Source of the DNA: Nocardioides daeguensis
GTDB taxonomy: Bacteria; Actinomycetota; Actinomycetes; Propionibacteriales; Nocardioidaceae
DNA length: 64,000 bases
NCBI RefSeq assembly: GCF_019192965.1
Contig: NZ_JAHTKU010000010.1
Coordinates: 280,057-344,056, forward strand
Reading direction: 5' to 3'
In this document: one piece after another, positions 15,996-23,750 of the stretch
Position numbering within the stretch: the first letter of the stretch is position 1
How the letters are laid out: each line of letters opens with the position of its first letter
Notes under the pieces: model-generated
The model's database searches: none
What the model was told of the DNA's origin: nothing
What the model saw: the letters and a program-made list of their open reading frames with translations, nothing else
Made by a program: the position numbers and the translations under genes

Positions 15996-16598
15996 GTGGC
16001 TGACGCGACCACCGCCGACGTCTGGCTCGTCGTCGGGCTCGGCAACCCCGGCCCGTCGTACGCCGGGCACCGGCACAACATCGGCTACCTGGTGGTCGAC
16101 GAGCTCGCCCGCCGGATGGGCAGCGGCTTCCGCGCCCACAAGTCCGGCCGTGCCGACGTCGTCGAGGGCCGCCTCGGCGCTCCGGGCGCCCCCGGCCCCC
16201 GGGTGGTCCTGGCCAAGTCCCGCTCGTACATGAACGAGTCGGGCGGCCCGGTCAAGGCGCTCGCGACCTTCTACAAGGTCCCCGCCGACCGGGTCATCGC
16301 GATCCACGACGAGCTCGACATCGACTTCGGCACGCTGCGCATCAAGAAGGGCGGCGGCGACAACGGCCACAACGGCCTCAAGTCGATGCGCTCCTCGCTG
16401 GGTACCGGCGACTTCTTCCGGGTCCGGGCCGGCATCGGCCGCCCGCCGGGTCGCCAGGAGGTCGCCGACTTCGTGCTCTCCAACTACGGGACGACCGAGC
16501 GCAAGGAGCTGCCGTTCCAGATCGACTCGGCCGCCGACGCCGTCGAGTCCCTCATCGCCGACGGCCTCGAGAAGACCCAGTCCCGCTTCAACAGTTGA
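15996..16598 (+). CDS. pth: Peptidyl-tRNA hydrolase
   Basis: Frees tRNA from peptidyl-tRNA dropped by the ribosome. The 200-residue protein has VVGLGNPGPSYAGHRHNIGY with the catalytic His at position 27, KSRSYMNESGGPV, HDELDIDFGTLRIKKGGG and GHNGLKS, all diagnostic. The start is placed at GTG 15996 because GAGGAG precedes it by 6 nt and because the result has the standard family length. An upstream GTG at 15897 overlapping the rplY stop would add 33 residues encoded across a terminator-like hairpin. Confidence 0.93.
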   Translation: MADATTADVWLVVGLGNPGPSYAGHRHNIGYLVVDELARRMGSGFRAHKSGRADVVEGRLGAPGAPGPRVVLAKSRSYMNESGGPVKALATFYKVPADRVIAIHDELDIDFGTLRIKKGGGDNGHNGLKSMRSSLGTGDFFRVRAGIGRPPGRQEVADFVLSNYGTTERKELPFQIDSAADAVESLIADGLEKTQSRFNS

Positions 16599-16755
16599 GC
16601 TGCCCCTTCCTCTCTGTTGAGTCGCCGGTTCCCAACCGTTGAGTTGCCTCGGCCCCCGGCCGGCTACCCGCGCGCCGGCAACTCACGGGCGAGGATGTGG
16701 CAACTCGACGGCGAGGATGCGGCAGCTCAACGGCGAGGATGCGGCAAGTCAACGG
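16590..16755. repeat. GTTGAG/GGCAACTC inverted and tandem repeat array upstream of cysQ
   Basis: On the right, four direct units begin GGCAACTC or a variant at 16677, 16699, 16721 and 16743, exactly 22 bp apart, joined by a conserved GGCGAGGATG spacer. On the left, three inverted units (16590-16604, 16614-16626, 16636-16648) end in GTTGAGYYGCC. Left CCGTTGAGTTGCC is the exact reverse complement of the consensus unit core. The whole can form a long imperfect hairpin. It overlaps the pth stop codon and ends about 30 bp before the cysQ -10 box. Confidence 0.8.
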
Positions 16756-16797
16756 ACAGGGAGCCGCGGCTCCGCGGGCGCCCACTACGCTGACCGC

Positions 16798-17589
16798 GTG
16801 ACTTTCGAGCCCGGAACCCCCGCTCCCGAGGTCGTCGCCGACGACCACCTCCTCGCCGCCTGGCTGGCCGAGGAGGCCGGTCGCCGCCTCCTCGAGGTGC
16901 GCACGGAGGGGCTGGAGGGCAAGGAGCTCAAGGACGCCGGCGACCGCGCCGCCCACCTGCTGCTGATGGACCTGCTGGCGACCTACCGCCCCGACGACGC
17001 GGTCCTCTCCGAGGAGGCGCTGGAGAGCGCCGCCGACAAGGACGCCCGCCTGACCGCGGCGAAGGTCTGGATCGTCGACCCGCTCGACGGCACCCGCGAG
17101 TTCTCCGAGCCCCCGCGCGACGACTGGGCCGTGCACGTCGCGCTCTGGCAGGACGGCGAGCTCATCGCCGGCGCCGTCGCGCAGCCCGCGCTGGGCGAGA
17201 CCTTCAACACCGGTACGCCGCCGGTCGTGCCGACCCGCACCTCGCAGCGACCGCGGATCGCGGTCTCCCGCACCCGCCCGCCGGCGTTCGTCGAGGCGCT
17301 CGCGAAGGAGCTCGACGCCGAGCTGGTCCCGATGGGCTCGGCCGGCGTGAAGATGATGTCGGTGGTGCGTGACGTGGCCGACGCCTACGTCCACGCCGGC
17401 GGGCAGTACGAGTGGGACTCCGCCGCCCCGGTCGCGGTCGCCCGCGCCGCCGGCCTGTTCACCTCGCGCGTCGACGGCAGCGAGCTGGTCTACAACCAGG
17501 CCGACGTCTACCTGCCCGACGTCATCGTGTGCCGCCCCGAGCTCGCCGAGCAGATCCTCGCCTTCATCGCCGCGAACGGCACCGACTGA
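16798..17589 (+). CDS. cysQ: 3'(2'),5'-bisphosphate nucleotidase (CysQ-like, inositol monophosphatase superfamily)
   Basis: Magnesium-dependent phosphatase of the FIG superfamily, expected to recycle PAP from sulfate assimilation; some actinobacterial members also act on inositol phosphates or fructose bisphosphate. The 263-residue protein shows DAGDRAAHLLLMDLL, VLSEEALE (metal-binding Glu), WIVDPLDGTREFSE (motif 2) and the C-terminal GGQYEWDSAAPVAVARAAG motif. Start GTG 16798 is supported by TACGCT (16786-16791) six bases upstream, another leaderless arrangement; an upstream open frame runs through the repeat array. Confidence 0.88.
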   Translation: MTFEPGTPAPEVVADDHLLAAWLAEEAGRRLLEVRTEGLEGKELKDAGDRAAHLLLMDLLATYRPDDAVLSEEALESAADKDARLTAAKVWIVDPLDGTREFSEPPRDDWAVHVALWQDGELIAGAVAQPALGETFNTGTPPVVPTRTSQRPRIAVSRTRPPAFVEALAKELDAELVPMGSAGVKMMSVVRDVADAYVHAGGQYEWDSAAPVAVARAAGLFTSRVDGSELVYNQADVYLPDVIVCRPELAEQILAFIAANGTD

Positions 17590-17603
17590 CGGTCGCGAGC
17601 ACC

Positions 17604-18416
17604 ATGGCTGACGAGGGTGGCGAGGAGCGAAGGACGCGGATCGACTGGCCCGCGACCTTCGCCGGCGCGGGCGCGGCGGTCACCGTCGCGCTGCTGCTCT
17701 CCACCCTCGGCGCGGCCGGCACCCTGATCGGCGCCGCCCTCGGCAGCGTCATCGCCACGGTCAGCACTGCCCTCTACAAGCAGGGCATCGAGTCCAGCCG
17801 GCGCCGGATGGCCGAGGTCCAGGCCGCGGCGATGCAGCGGGTCAGCCTCGCCGAGCAGAACGTACGGCGGGCCGCGCGCCGCTCCGACCCCGCCGCCGCC
17901 GAGCGCGAGCTGGACCGCGCGCACCGCCACCTGGAGGAGGCGGCCGAGGAGGAGGCCGCGGTCGCCGACGCCGCCGCCGAGCCTCCTGGGGCGAGCCGCT
18001 GGGCCACGCTGCCCTGGAAGCAGATCGCCGTCCTCGCCGCCGCGGTCTTCGTGCTGTCGCTGGTGGTGATCAGCGCCGTCGAGCTGATCGCCGGCAAGAG
18101 TGTCTCCTCCATCACGGGCGGCACCGACGGCAAGGACCGCACCTCGATCGGTGGCGTCTTCGGCGACGACGGCAAGGGCGACGGCGACCGGAAGCAGTCC
18201 CCGCCGGAGCGGGAGCCCACGCCGACGCCGACTCCGACCCCGACGTCGACCCCGACGGACGGCGACACGGTGACCACCGTCCCCACTGTCCCCACCGGGC
18301 CGACCGATCCTGCGACGTCCACCGGGACGCCGCCGACGCCGACCGCGACCACGACGGTGACCGAGACCGTCACCGCCACGCTCACGCCGTCGCCCGCGCC
18401 GTCCGCGACGCCCTGA
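17604..18416 (+). CDS. Membrane protein with coiled coil and Pro/Thr-rich tail, function unknown
   Basis: 270 residues. A first hydrophobic segment (about 15-50, WPATFAGAGAAVTVALLLST then GSVIATVSTAL) is followed by a charged helical region (about 55-115, EQNVRRAARRSDPAAAEREL) likely to form a coiled coil. A second membrane segment lies at about 130-155 (IAVLAAAVFVLSLVVISAV). The C-terminal ~100 residues are low-complexity Pro/Thr repeats, probably outside the cell. ATG 17604 lies 15 bp after cysQ. No known domain is recognised. Confidence 0.7.
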   Translation: MADEGGEERRTRIDWPATFAGAGAAVTVALLLSTLGAAGTLIGAALGSVIATVSTALYKQGIESSRRRMAEVQAAAMQRVSLAEQNVRRAARRSDPAAAERELDRAHRHLEEAAEEEAAVADAAAEPPGASRWATLPWKQIAVLAAAVFVLSLVVISAVELIAGKSVSSITGGTDGKDRTSIGGVFGDDGKGDGDRKQSPPEREPTPTPTPTPTSTPTDGDTVTTVPTVPTGPTDPATSTGTPPTPTATTTVTETVTATLTPSPAPSATP

Positions 18417-18463
18417 CCCGAAACCGGGTTGCCCGGGCCGAGCGCCCCGGCAAGGGTGGGGGC

Positions 18464-18862
18464 ATGACGTCGTACATCTCGCACACCACCGTCGACTGCG
18501 CCGACGCCTTCGCGCTCTCGGAGTGGTGGAAGCCCGTGCTCGGCTACACCGACCTGCCCGACGACCCCAACGAGCCGGGGCACGAGGAGTGCATGATCGT
18601 CGACCCCGACACCGGCCACCAGGTGCTGTTCATCGAGGTCCCGGAGCGCAAGACCGGCAAGAACCGGGTGCACTTCGACCTGCGCCCGCGCGCCGGCACG
18701 CGGGACGAGGAGGTCGAGCGGCTGCTGCAGTACGGCGCCACCCAGGTCGCCGACCACCGCGGCATCCACGGCCCCGGCACCGGCTGGGTCACCCTCGCCG
18801 ACCCCGAGGGCAACGAGTTCTGCATCGTCCGCTCGAAGGCGGAGCTCGACGCGGCGTCCTAG
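18464..18862 (+). CDS. VOC (glyoxalase/bleomycin-resistance fold) family protein
   Basis: 132 residues, the usual length for a single-unit vicinal oxygen chelate protein. It begins MTSYISHTTVDCADAFALSE, carries the central VLFIEVPERKTGKNRVHFDL strand region and ends with the family's WVTLADPEGNEFCIVRS motif, where the Glu is a typical metal ligand. The actinobacterial glyoxalase_6 subgroup looks similar. Substrate unknown. It converges with the AlkB-like gene, 16 bp apart. Confidence 0.83.
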   Translation: MTSYISHTTVDCADAFALSEWWKPVLGYTDLPDDPNEPGHEECMIVDPDTGHQVLFIEVPERKTGKNRVHFDLRPRAGTRDEEVERLLQYGATQVADHRGIHGPGTGWVTLADPEGNEFCIVRSKAELDAAS

Positions 18863-18878
18863 CCACGAAACATCGAGG

Positions 18879-19496
18879 CTAGAAGACGTTCAACGGCCGG
18901 AACTGCACCGAGATCCGCGGCCCGGCGGCGGCGACCTTGGGCACGGCGTGCTCCCAGGTCCGCTGGCAGCTGCCGCCCATGACGACCAGGTCGCCGTGTC
19001 CCATCTCGACCGCGAACGCCTCGTCGCGCCGCTCGGGATCGCGCGGGCGCAGGTGGAGCCGCCGCGGGTCGCCGACCGACACGATCGCGACCATGGTGTC
19101 GTGGGTCGAGCCGCGCCCGATGGTGTCGCCGTGCCAGGCGACGCTGTCGCGCCCGTCGCGGTAGTAGCAGCAGCCGGCGGTCCGGAACGGCTCGCCGAGC
19201 TCATCGGCGTACCGCGCGCTCAGCCGCTCGCGGGCGGCCGTCAGCGCGGGGTGGGGGAGCTCGTCGCCGATCATGTAGGTGAACACGAGGCGGGGTACGT
19301 CGACCACCCGGTCGTACATCGCCCGCCGCTCCGCACGCCACGGCACCTCGCGGACCAGGGTGGCGAACACCTCGTCGGCGTCGGGCAGCCAGTCGCGCGC
19401 GACGTCGACCCACGCCCCCGCGCTGAGCGCGCGCCGCTCGGTGGTGACCTCGCTCGCCGCGGCGTCGAACAGGCTGGTCTGGAAGTCCACCGTCAT
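18879..19496 (-). CDS. AlkB-like 2-oxoglutarate/Fe(II)-dependent dioxygenase
   Basis: 205 residues. The iron-binding facial triad is visible as His122 and Asp124 in WHGDT and His183 in TWEHAVPK; Arg194 and Arg200 in PRISVQFR bind 2-oxoglutarate. FTYMIGDELPHPAL and GCCYYRDGRDS match the nucleotide-recognition region of AlkB proteins, which reverse alkylation damage in DNA or RNA by oxidative demethylation. Start ATG 19496 lies six bases after a TATCCT box and is probably leaderless. It may act as a stand-alone repair gene; no Ada-type regulator is nearby. Confidence 0.87.
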   Translation of the reverse strand: MTVDFQTSLFDAAASEVTTERRALSAGAWVDVARDWLPDADEVFATLVREVPWRAERRAMYDRVVDVPRLVFTYMIGDELPHPALTAARERLSARYADELGEPFRTAGCCYYRDGRDSVAWHGDTIGRGSTHDTMVAIVSVGDPRRLHLRPRDPERRDEAFAVEMGHGDLVVMGGSCQRTWEHAVPKVAAAGPRISVQFRPLNVF

Positions 19497-19551
19497 GGAT
19501 CGAGGATACCCCCAGATCGAACAGGTGTTCGTACGACGTGCGGGTCGCCGA

Positions 19552-19917
19552 TCAGGAGTCGAGGCCGCCCAGGGGCGCGACCGCCACCCCGGACTCCTCG
19601 CACACCCAGGTCGGGTCCGGGCCGCCGAGGTCGGGTTCGATGTGCAGCGCGTGCACGGGGCCGTCCTCGCAGTGCGTGCACACCGGCCACAGGCCTTCGC
19701 GGGCATGGCGGCCGAACCGGTCGGCGAGCCCGTCCTGGACGTCCTGGGCCACGAGACCGGCGATGAACGCCGCCCCTTCGGGCCACTGCTCCAGCCACCA
19801 GCGGCGCTCGGCGCAGGCGTCCTCGAGCAGGGTCACGGAGTCCGGCGTCCCGAGGGCGCGGGCCTGCAGGTCGGCCAGCACCTGCGCTCGGGCCCGGAAG
19901 ATCACGCTGTCGTCCAC
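19552..19917 (-). CDS. Conserved hypothetical protein
   Basis: 121 residues, soluble and rich in Trp and acidic residues (RRWWLEQWPEGAAFIAGLVA). The C-terminal half has CTHCEDGPVHALHIEPDLGG and WVCEESG, a possible small zinc site. I do not recognise a family. GTG 19917 is chosen because CACAAT lies six bases upstream; a much longer open frame crosses the divergent gene and is rejected. The stop lies 55 bp from the AlkB-like gene start, and both are on the same strand. Confidence 0.65.
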   Translation of the reverse strand: MDDSVIFRARAQVLADLQARALGTPDSVTLLEDACAERRWWLEQWPEGAAFIAGLVAQDVQDGLADRFGRHAREGLWPVCTHCEDGPVHALHIEPDLGGPDPTWVCEESGVAVAPLGGLDS

Positions 19918-20011
19918 AGGTCCATTGTGCGCGGGTTTGGTGACGGCCCCGAGGGGGGCATCGCAGCCGTCGCCGCTCCCGACCCGCGGGGGCCACCGAG
20001 AGGGGACCGTC

Positions 20012-20326
20012 ATGACCCTGTCCGTCGCGTGGGCCGACCTCGACCGCCTCGACGAGGAGATGGCCGGGTTGGCCGGCCAGGTCGCCGAGATCACGGCGTA
20101 CGCCGGCCGCTGGGTGTGCCAGCGGTCCGGCTTCGAGCCCAGCCCGCTGTGCCTGCTGCGCCCGCTCGCCGAGCTGATGGACCTGCTGGCCGACGGCTTC
20201 GACGACCTCCGCGACCTCGCCGCCGGCGACTGGGCCGACCTGCGCCGGGCGGTCGCATCGACCCGGCGTGACCTGCGCGCGGTCGACGCCGGGGCCGTCG
20301 CCCGGATGCCGGTGGTGGCCCGGTGA
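20012..20326 (+). CDS. Small helical protein, WXG100/ESX-like (first of pair)
   Basis: 104 residues, almost entirely helical with heptad-like leucines: AWADLDRLDEEMAGLAGQVA and LADGFDDLRDLAAGDWADLR. The length and helical-hairpin look resemble ESX/WXG100 partners, but no clear central WXG turn is present, so this is inference. ATG 20012 follows GAGAGGGGAC. The stop overlaps the start of the next gene (GTGA), indicating translational coupling. Confidence 0.6.
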   Translation: MTLSVAWADLDRLDEEMAGLAGQVAEITAYAGRWVCQRSGFEPSPLCLLRPLAELMDLLADGFDDLRDLAAGDWADLRRAVASTRRDLRAVDAGAVARMPVVAR

Positions 20327-21072
20327 CCGCCGAGCCGCTGGTGCTCCCGGAGCCGGCGCTCGGCCCCGACCGGCTGCGCCACGACGCGGAGTTCCGGGCG
20401 CTGGACCGCACCTTCGACCGGATCCGCGACACGGTCAACACCGGGATCGACGTCCTCAACGGTCTCGGCCTCGGGCTACGCCGGCTGCCCGAGGGGAGCC
20501 TCCGGGAGCTGGTCGTGCTGCCATTGACCGGAGACCATCGCCGGATCAGGCAGAACGCCGAGGCGATCGGGTACGCCGACGCCGCGCTGGCCCGCTACGC
20601 CGGCTCCACGACGCGGCTGGCGCTGGCCGTGGGCCGGCGCTGGGAGGGCGAGGCGGCGGCGTCGTACCTGCTCCGGCTGGGGCGCCACGCCGCGGCCGCC
20701 CGTGCCGCCGGCGAGCTGTTGGCGCTGACGGTCCCGGTGTTCGAGGAGGTGGCGCGATTCGCCGAACGGCTGGCGGTCGAGGTCGAGGAGCTGGTCGTGG
20801 AGCTGGTCGAGAGGGGCACCTGGCTGATGGCCCGCCTGCTCGCGCGGGCGGCGGGGCCCGCGGGCTGGGCCGGGTTCGCAGCGGAGGTCGCCGTCGAGGG
20901 CCTCGACGCCGTGACCGACCTGGTCGACGGCGCCCGGCGGCTGGTCGTGATCGTCGACCGGCTCTTGTCCATGAAGGGGGAGGTGATCGACTGGGTCGAC
21001 CAGCAGGGCGACCACCTGGCTGCGATGAGGAAGATCGCCGACGTGGCGCGTGCGGAGCTAGGAGACTGCTGA
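20323..21072 (+). CDS. Helical WXG-like protein (second of pair)
   Basis: 249 residues, helix-rich. A RRWEGEAAASYLLRLG segment near residue 105 resembles the WxG turn and downstream helix of WXG100-superfamily proteins, followed by long amphipathic helices (VFEEVARFAERLAVEVEELV) and a hydrophobic Ala-rich stretch. No C-terminal toxin domain is recognised. The GTG start overlaps the previous stop. Together the two genes look like a small secretion-substrate-type operon, but no type VII secretion machinery is visible in this window. Confidence 0.6.
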   Translation: MTAEPLVLPEPALGPDRLRHDAEFRALDRTFDRIRDTVNTGIDVLNGLGLGLRRLPEGSLRELVVLPLTGDHRRIRQNAEAIGYADAALARYAGSTTRLALAVGRRWEGEAAASYLLRLGRHAAAARAAGELLALTVPVFEEVARFAERLAVEVEELVVELVERGTWLMARLLARAAGPAGWAGFAAEVAVEGLDAVTDLVDGARRLVVIVDRLLSMKGEVIDWVDQQGDHLAAMRKIADVARAELGDC

Positions 21073-21220
21073 ACAATCCGCGCGGCTGCGCGGCGCCGGG
21101 TGGAGCGTTCGCTGCGTTCGGCTCGGTTGAAGTGACCCGCCACGCCTGTCCTCGCCGCTCTGGCGACCGCACGCACCCGGCGTCGCTCGCGATCGCCCGT
21201 CCTGTTCAGCAGACTCCTAG
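21058..21220. repeat. 163-bp element with 18-bp terminal inverted repeats (possible bidirectional terminator)
   Basis: CTAGGAGACTGCTGAACA (21058-21075) and TGTTCAGCAGACTCCTAG (21203-21220) are inverted copies with one mismatch. The left copy contains the stop codon of the WXG-like gene and the right copy contains the stop of the convergent HD gene. The interior has weaker inverted similarity, including CGCCGGGTG on both sides. It may be a bidirectional terminator or another mobile palindrome. Confidence 0.65.
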
Positions 21221-21870
21221 GCCGGTAGACCCGCGAGCTCCCGGGCGACGTTGGCCCGCGCGGGTTGCTCCCACTCGCTGCGGCCGTGCGCCGTGCGGAA
21301 CAGCGCGGGGGTGTCGGTCAGCGCGCGCAGCACCTCGGCCCGGCCGGCGGCGAACACCTCGTCGTCGAGGTGGGCGTACTCCGAGCGCACGGCGGCGACG
21401 TACTCGTCGTAGCGCTCCCGCGTCGCGGCCAGGATCGAGAGGTCGGCATCGGACAGCGCGCAGCCGTTGGCGTCCGCGGTGTCGGGGCGGTGGTGCTCGG
21501 TGAGCCGGACCAGCCGGGCGACCTCGGCGACCGTCGCCGGGTCCGCGTGGCCGGGCAGCGCGTCCTCCGCCCAGGCCGCGGAGCGCTCCTCGGCGTCCCG
21601 CTCGCCGTCGTAGACGGCGTCGTGGAACCAGGCGGCGAGCAGGACCGGCGTCCGGGCGTAGGTCACGCCCGCGGCGGCGAGCTCGTCGAGCCGCCGCAGC
21701 ACCTCGGCGAGATGGCGGGTGCCGTGGTGTCCCCGGCTCGGGTCGCCGTAGGCCGCCAGCAGCTCCTCGCGCAGGGCGTCGGCGCCGGTCAACGGCCAGG
21801 GCAGGTCGGTCAGGTCGGGATGGTCGTCCTCCACCCCGGTATTCAAACCGACCGCCCCGGCCGCTGTCAC
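21217..21870 (-). CDS. HD-domain phosphohydrolase family protein
   Basis: 217 residues. RGHHGTRHLAEVLRRLDEL supplies a metal-ligand His, and LLAAWFHDAVYDGERDAEER has the HD doublet; VRLTEHHRPD and CALSDADLSIL fit the later His/Asp ligands. This pattern is that of small predicted metal-dependent HD hydrolases of unknown substrate. Start GTG 21870 is uncertain; a second in-frame GTG 12 codons later is possible. It follows rtcB by about 20 bp on the same strand and may be cotranscribed. Confidence 0.75.
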   Translation of the reverse strand: MTAAGAVGLNTGVEDDHPDLTDLPWPLTGADALREELLAAYGDPSRGHHGTRHLAEVLRRLDELAAAGVTYARTPVLLAAWFHDAVYDGERDAEERSAAWAEDALPGHADPATVAEVARLVRLTEHHRPDTADANGCALSDADLSILAATRERYDEYVAAVRSEYAHLDDEVFAAGRAEVLRALTDTPALFRTAHGRSEWEQPARANVARELAGLPA

Positions 21871-21892
21871 CGGAACCCCCGCTGGTGGTGCC

Positions 21893-23074
21893 TCAGTCGC
21901 CCTTCACGTTCACGATCTGGCGCAGCACGTGCCGGACCTCGACGAGGTCGGCCGCGTCGGCCATCACCCGATCGATGTCCTTGTACGCCGCCGGGATCTC
22001 GTCGATGAACGCGTCGGTGTCGCGGTACTCGATGCCTGCCATCGCCTCCCGCAGCTGCTCGCGGGTGAACGTCCGGCGCGCCTTGGACCGGGAGTACTCC
22101 CGGCCGGCGCCGTGCGGCGCCGAGTGGAGCGCGACGGGGTTGCCGAGGCCGCTGACGACGTACGACGACGTCCCCATCGAACCCGGGATCAGCCCCGGCC
22201 GCCCCCGCTCCGCGTTGATCGCGCCCTTGCGGGAGAGCCACACGTCTGCGCCGAAGTGGCGCTCCTGCTCGGTGTAGTTGTGGTGGCAGTTGATCTCCTC
22301 GACCCGCTCGACCTCGTCGGCCGAGCCGAGGCCCATCCACTCGGCGAGCTGCCGGACCACCCGGTCCATCATCTCCTCGCGGTTGAGCAGGGCGTAACGC
22401 TGTGCCCACCGCATCTCGCGGATGTAGGCCCAGAACTCGTCGGTGCCCTCGGCGAGGTAGGCGAGGTCCGGGTGGGGGAGGTCGACCCACCACTTCGCGC
22501 ACAGGTCGCGGGCGACCTGGATGTGCCGCTGCGCGATCTTGTTGCCGACGCCGCGCGACCCCGAGTGCAGGAACAGCCAGACCCGCCGCTCCTCGTCGAG
22601 GGTGACCTCGATGAAGTGGTTGCCCGACCCGAGCGTGCCCAGCTGCAGCTCCCACTGCTTCGCGTACCGCCCGGGCTCGAAGCCGGCCTGCTCGGCCAGC
22701 GTGGTGAGCTCGGCGAGGCGTCGCTCGGTGTGCTCCCTGCTGATCGTTCGGTTGGCCGCGCCGGCCGAGACCGGGACCGCACGCTCGATGGCCTCCCGCA
22801 GCGCTCGCCGGTCGGCGGGGAGCTGGTCGGCGGTGAACCGGGTGCGCACGGCGATCATGCCGCAGCCGATGTCGACGCCGACCGCGGCCGGGATGATCGC
22901 ACCGAGGGTCGGGATGACCGAGCCCACCGTCGCGCCCAGGCCCAGGTGGGCGTCGGGCATCAGCGCGAGGTGGGGATGGATGAACGGCATCCGTGCCGTC
23001 GTCATCGCCTGGTCGCGCGTGCCCTGCTCGAGGATCGAAGCCCAGCTGAGGAGCTTCGGGGTGATCTTCTCCAT
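21893..23074 (-). CDS. rtcB: RNA-splicing/repair ligase RtcB
   Basis: GTP- and Mn-dependent ligase that joins 2',3'-cyclic phosphate or 3'-phosphate ends to 5'-OH RNA ends. The 393-residue protein has MPDAHLGLGATVGSVIPT, the metal Cys in AVGVDIGCGMIAV, TLGSGNHFIEV, FLHSGSRGVGNKIA, INCHHNYTEQE and the guanylylated-His motif SAPHGAGREYSR near the C-terminus. All catalytic residues appear intact. This is the shorter bacterial form. No archease or RtcA gene is adjacent. The ATG start has an AGGA-type ribosome binding site. Confidence 0.93.
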   Translation of the reverse strand: MEKITPKLLSWASILEQGTRDQAMTTARMPFIHPHLALMPDAHLGLGATVGSVIPTLGAIIPAAVGVDIGCGMIAVRTRFTADQLPADRRALREAIERAVPVSAGAANRTISREHTERRLAELTTLAEQAGFEPGRYAKQWELQLGTLGSGNHFIEVTLDEERRVWLFLHSGSRGVGNKIAQRHIQVARDLCAKWWVDLPHPDLAYLAEGTDEFWAYIREMRWAQRYALLNREEMMDRVVRQLAEWMGLGSADEVERVEEINCHHNYTEQERHFGADVWLSRKGAINAERGRPGLIPGSMGTSSYVVSGLGNPVALHSAPHGAGREYSRSKARRTFTREQLREAMAGIEYRDTDAFIDEIPAAYKDIDRVMADAADLVEVRHVLRQIVNVKGD

Positions 23075-23193
23075 CGTGATGTCCTGCGTCGTCGCCCTTC
23101 TCGTGAGTCGGTCTCGGGGGTGTCCCGGCGCAGGACGCTAGAGGGCGGGAAATGTGTTGTGCAGGCCATTTCCGGGCAGGTACGGCGTGCGCC

Positions 23194-23685
23194 TCAGCGC
23201 TCGGCCTGCTCGCGCAGCCAGGTGGCGAGCACCTCGTTGATCCGCAGGCCCAGCTCGATCTGGGCGGCGAACGGCTCGTCGGGGTCCATCCGCTCGCGCA
23301 GGTCGAGCAGCGCCGCGGTCTCGGCCTCGACGTGCTCGAGGTCCCGGGTGAACACCTTGCGGCGGTCGGCCGGATCGAGCAGCTGGTTGAGGAACAGCCG
23401 CACGGCGCTCTCGTTGCGCTGCGACCGGTCGGGCTCGTCGTCGACGAGCCAGCGGCGCAGCTCGGTCCGGCCGTCGTCGGTGAGCGCGTAGGTCTTGCTG
23501 CCGCGGGGCCCGCGGTCGACGACCTCCACCAGTCCGCCCTCCTCCAGGCGGGCCAGCTCGGGGTAGATCTGGCTGTGCCGGGCGTGCCAGGCGGACCGGA
23601 GCGAGGCGTCGAACATCCCCGACAGCTCGTAGCCGGTGGAGGGCTTGCGAGCGAGCAGGCCCAGGATCGCGTGGCGCAACGACAT
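23194..23685 (-). CDS. PadR family transcriptional regulator
   Basis: 163 residues. The N-terminal winged helix starts SLRHAILGLLARKPSTGYEL, with the PadR hallmarks WHARHSQIYPELARLEEGGL, VEVVDRGPRGSKTYALTDDG and RTELRRWL. The C-terminal half (LFLNQLLDPADRRKVFTRDL) is the dimerising Vir_act_alpha_C-type coiled coil. ATG 23685 is preferred over an upstream ATG at 23757 that would translate through the operator. It is divergent from an MFS exporter, the standard arrangement for a PadR repressor of a drug pump. Confidence 0.88.
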   Translation of the reverse strand: MSLRHAILGLLARKPSTGYELSGMFDASLRSAWHARHSQIYPELARLEEGGLVEVVDRGPRGSKTYALTDDGRTELRRWLVDDEPDRSQRNESAVRLFLNQLLDPADRRKVFTRDLEHVEAETAALLDLRERMDPDEPFAAQIELGLRINEVLATWLREQAER

Positions 23686-23709
23686 GGGCCGAGCGTACCT
23701 GGCACTCCA

Positions 23710-23750
23710 TTTTTGACATGTCGAAAATGACATGTCAGTTTTGACATATG
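23710..23750. promoter_or_regulatory. PadR operator: three GACATGTC-type sites at 14-bp spacing overlapping the MFS promoter
   Basis: GACATGTC occurs at 23715-23722 and 23729-23736, and a degenerate GACATATG at 23743-23750, each 14 bp apart. The first is embedded in a larger TTTTT…GAAAA dyad. TTGACA at 23713-23718, a 17-bp spacer and CAGTTT at 23736-23741 place the expected start at ATG 23748, so binding would cover the whole promoter of a leaderless MFS mRNA. Confidence 0.75.

Noticed and set aside
16677..16755. Possible mini-CRISPR: four short direct repeats at constant spacing
   Set aside because: The spacers between the heads are themselves conserved, the unit is only 22 bp, and no cas genes exist in the window; it is a tandem repeat, not a CRISPR array.
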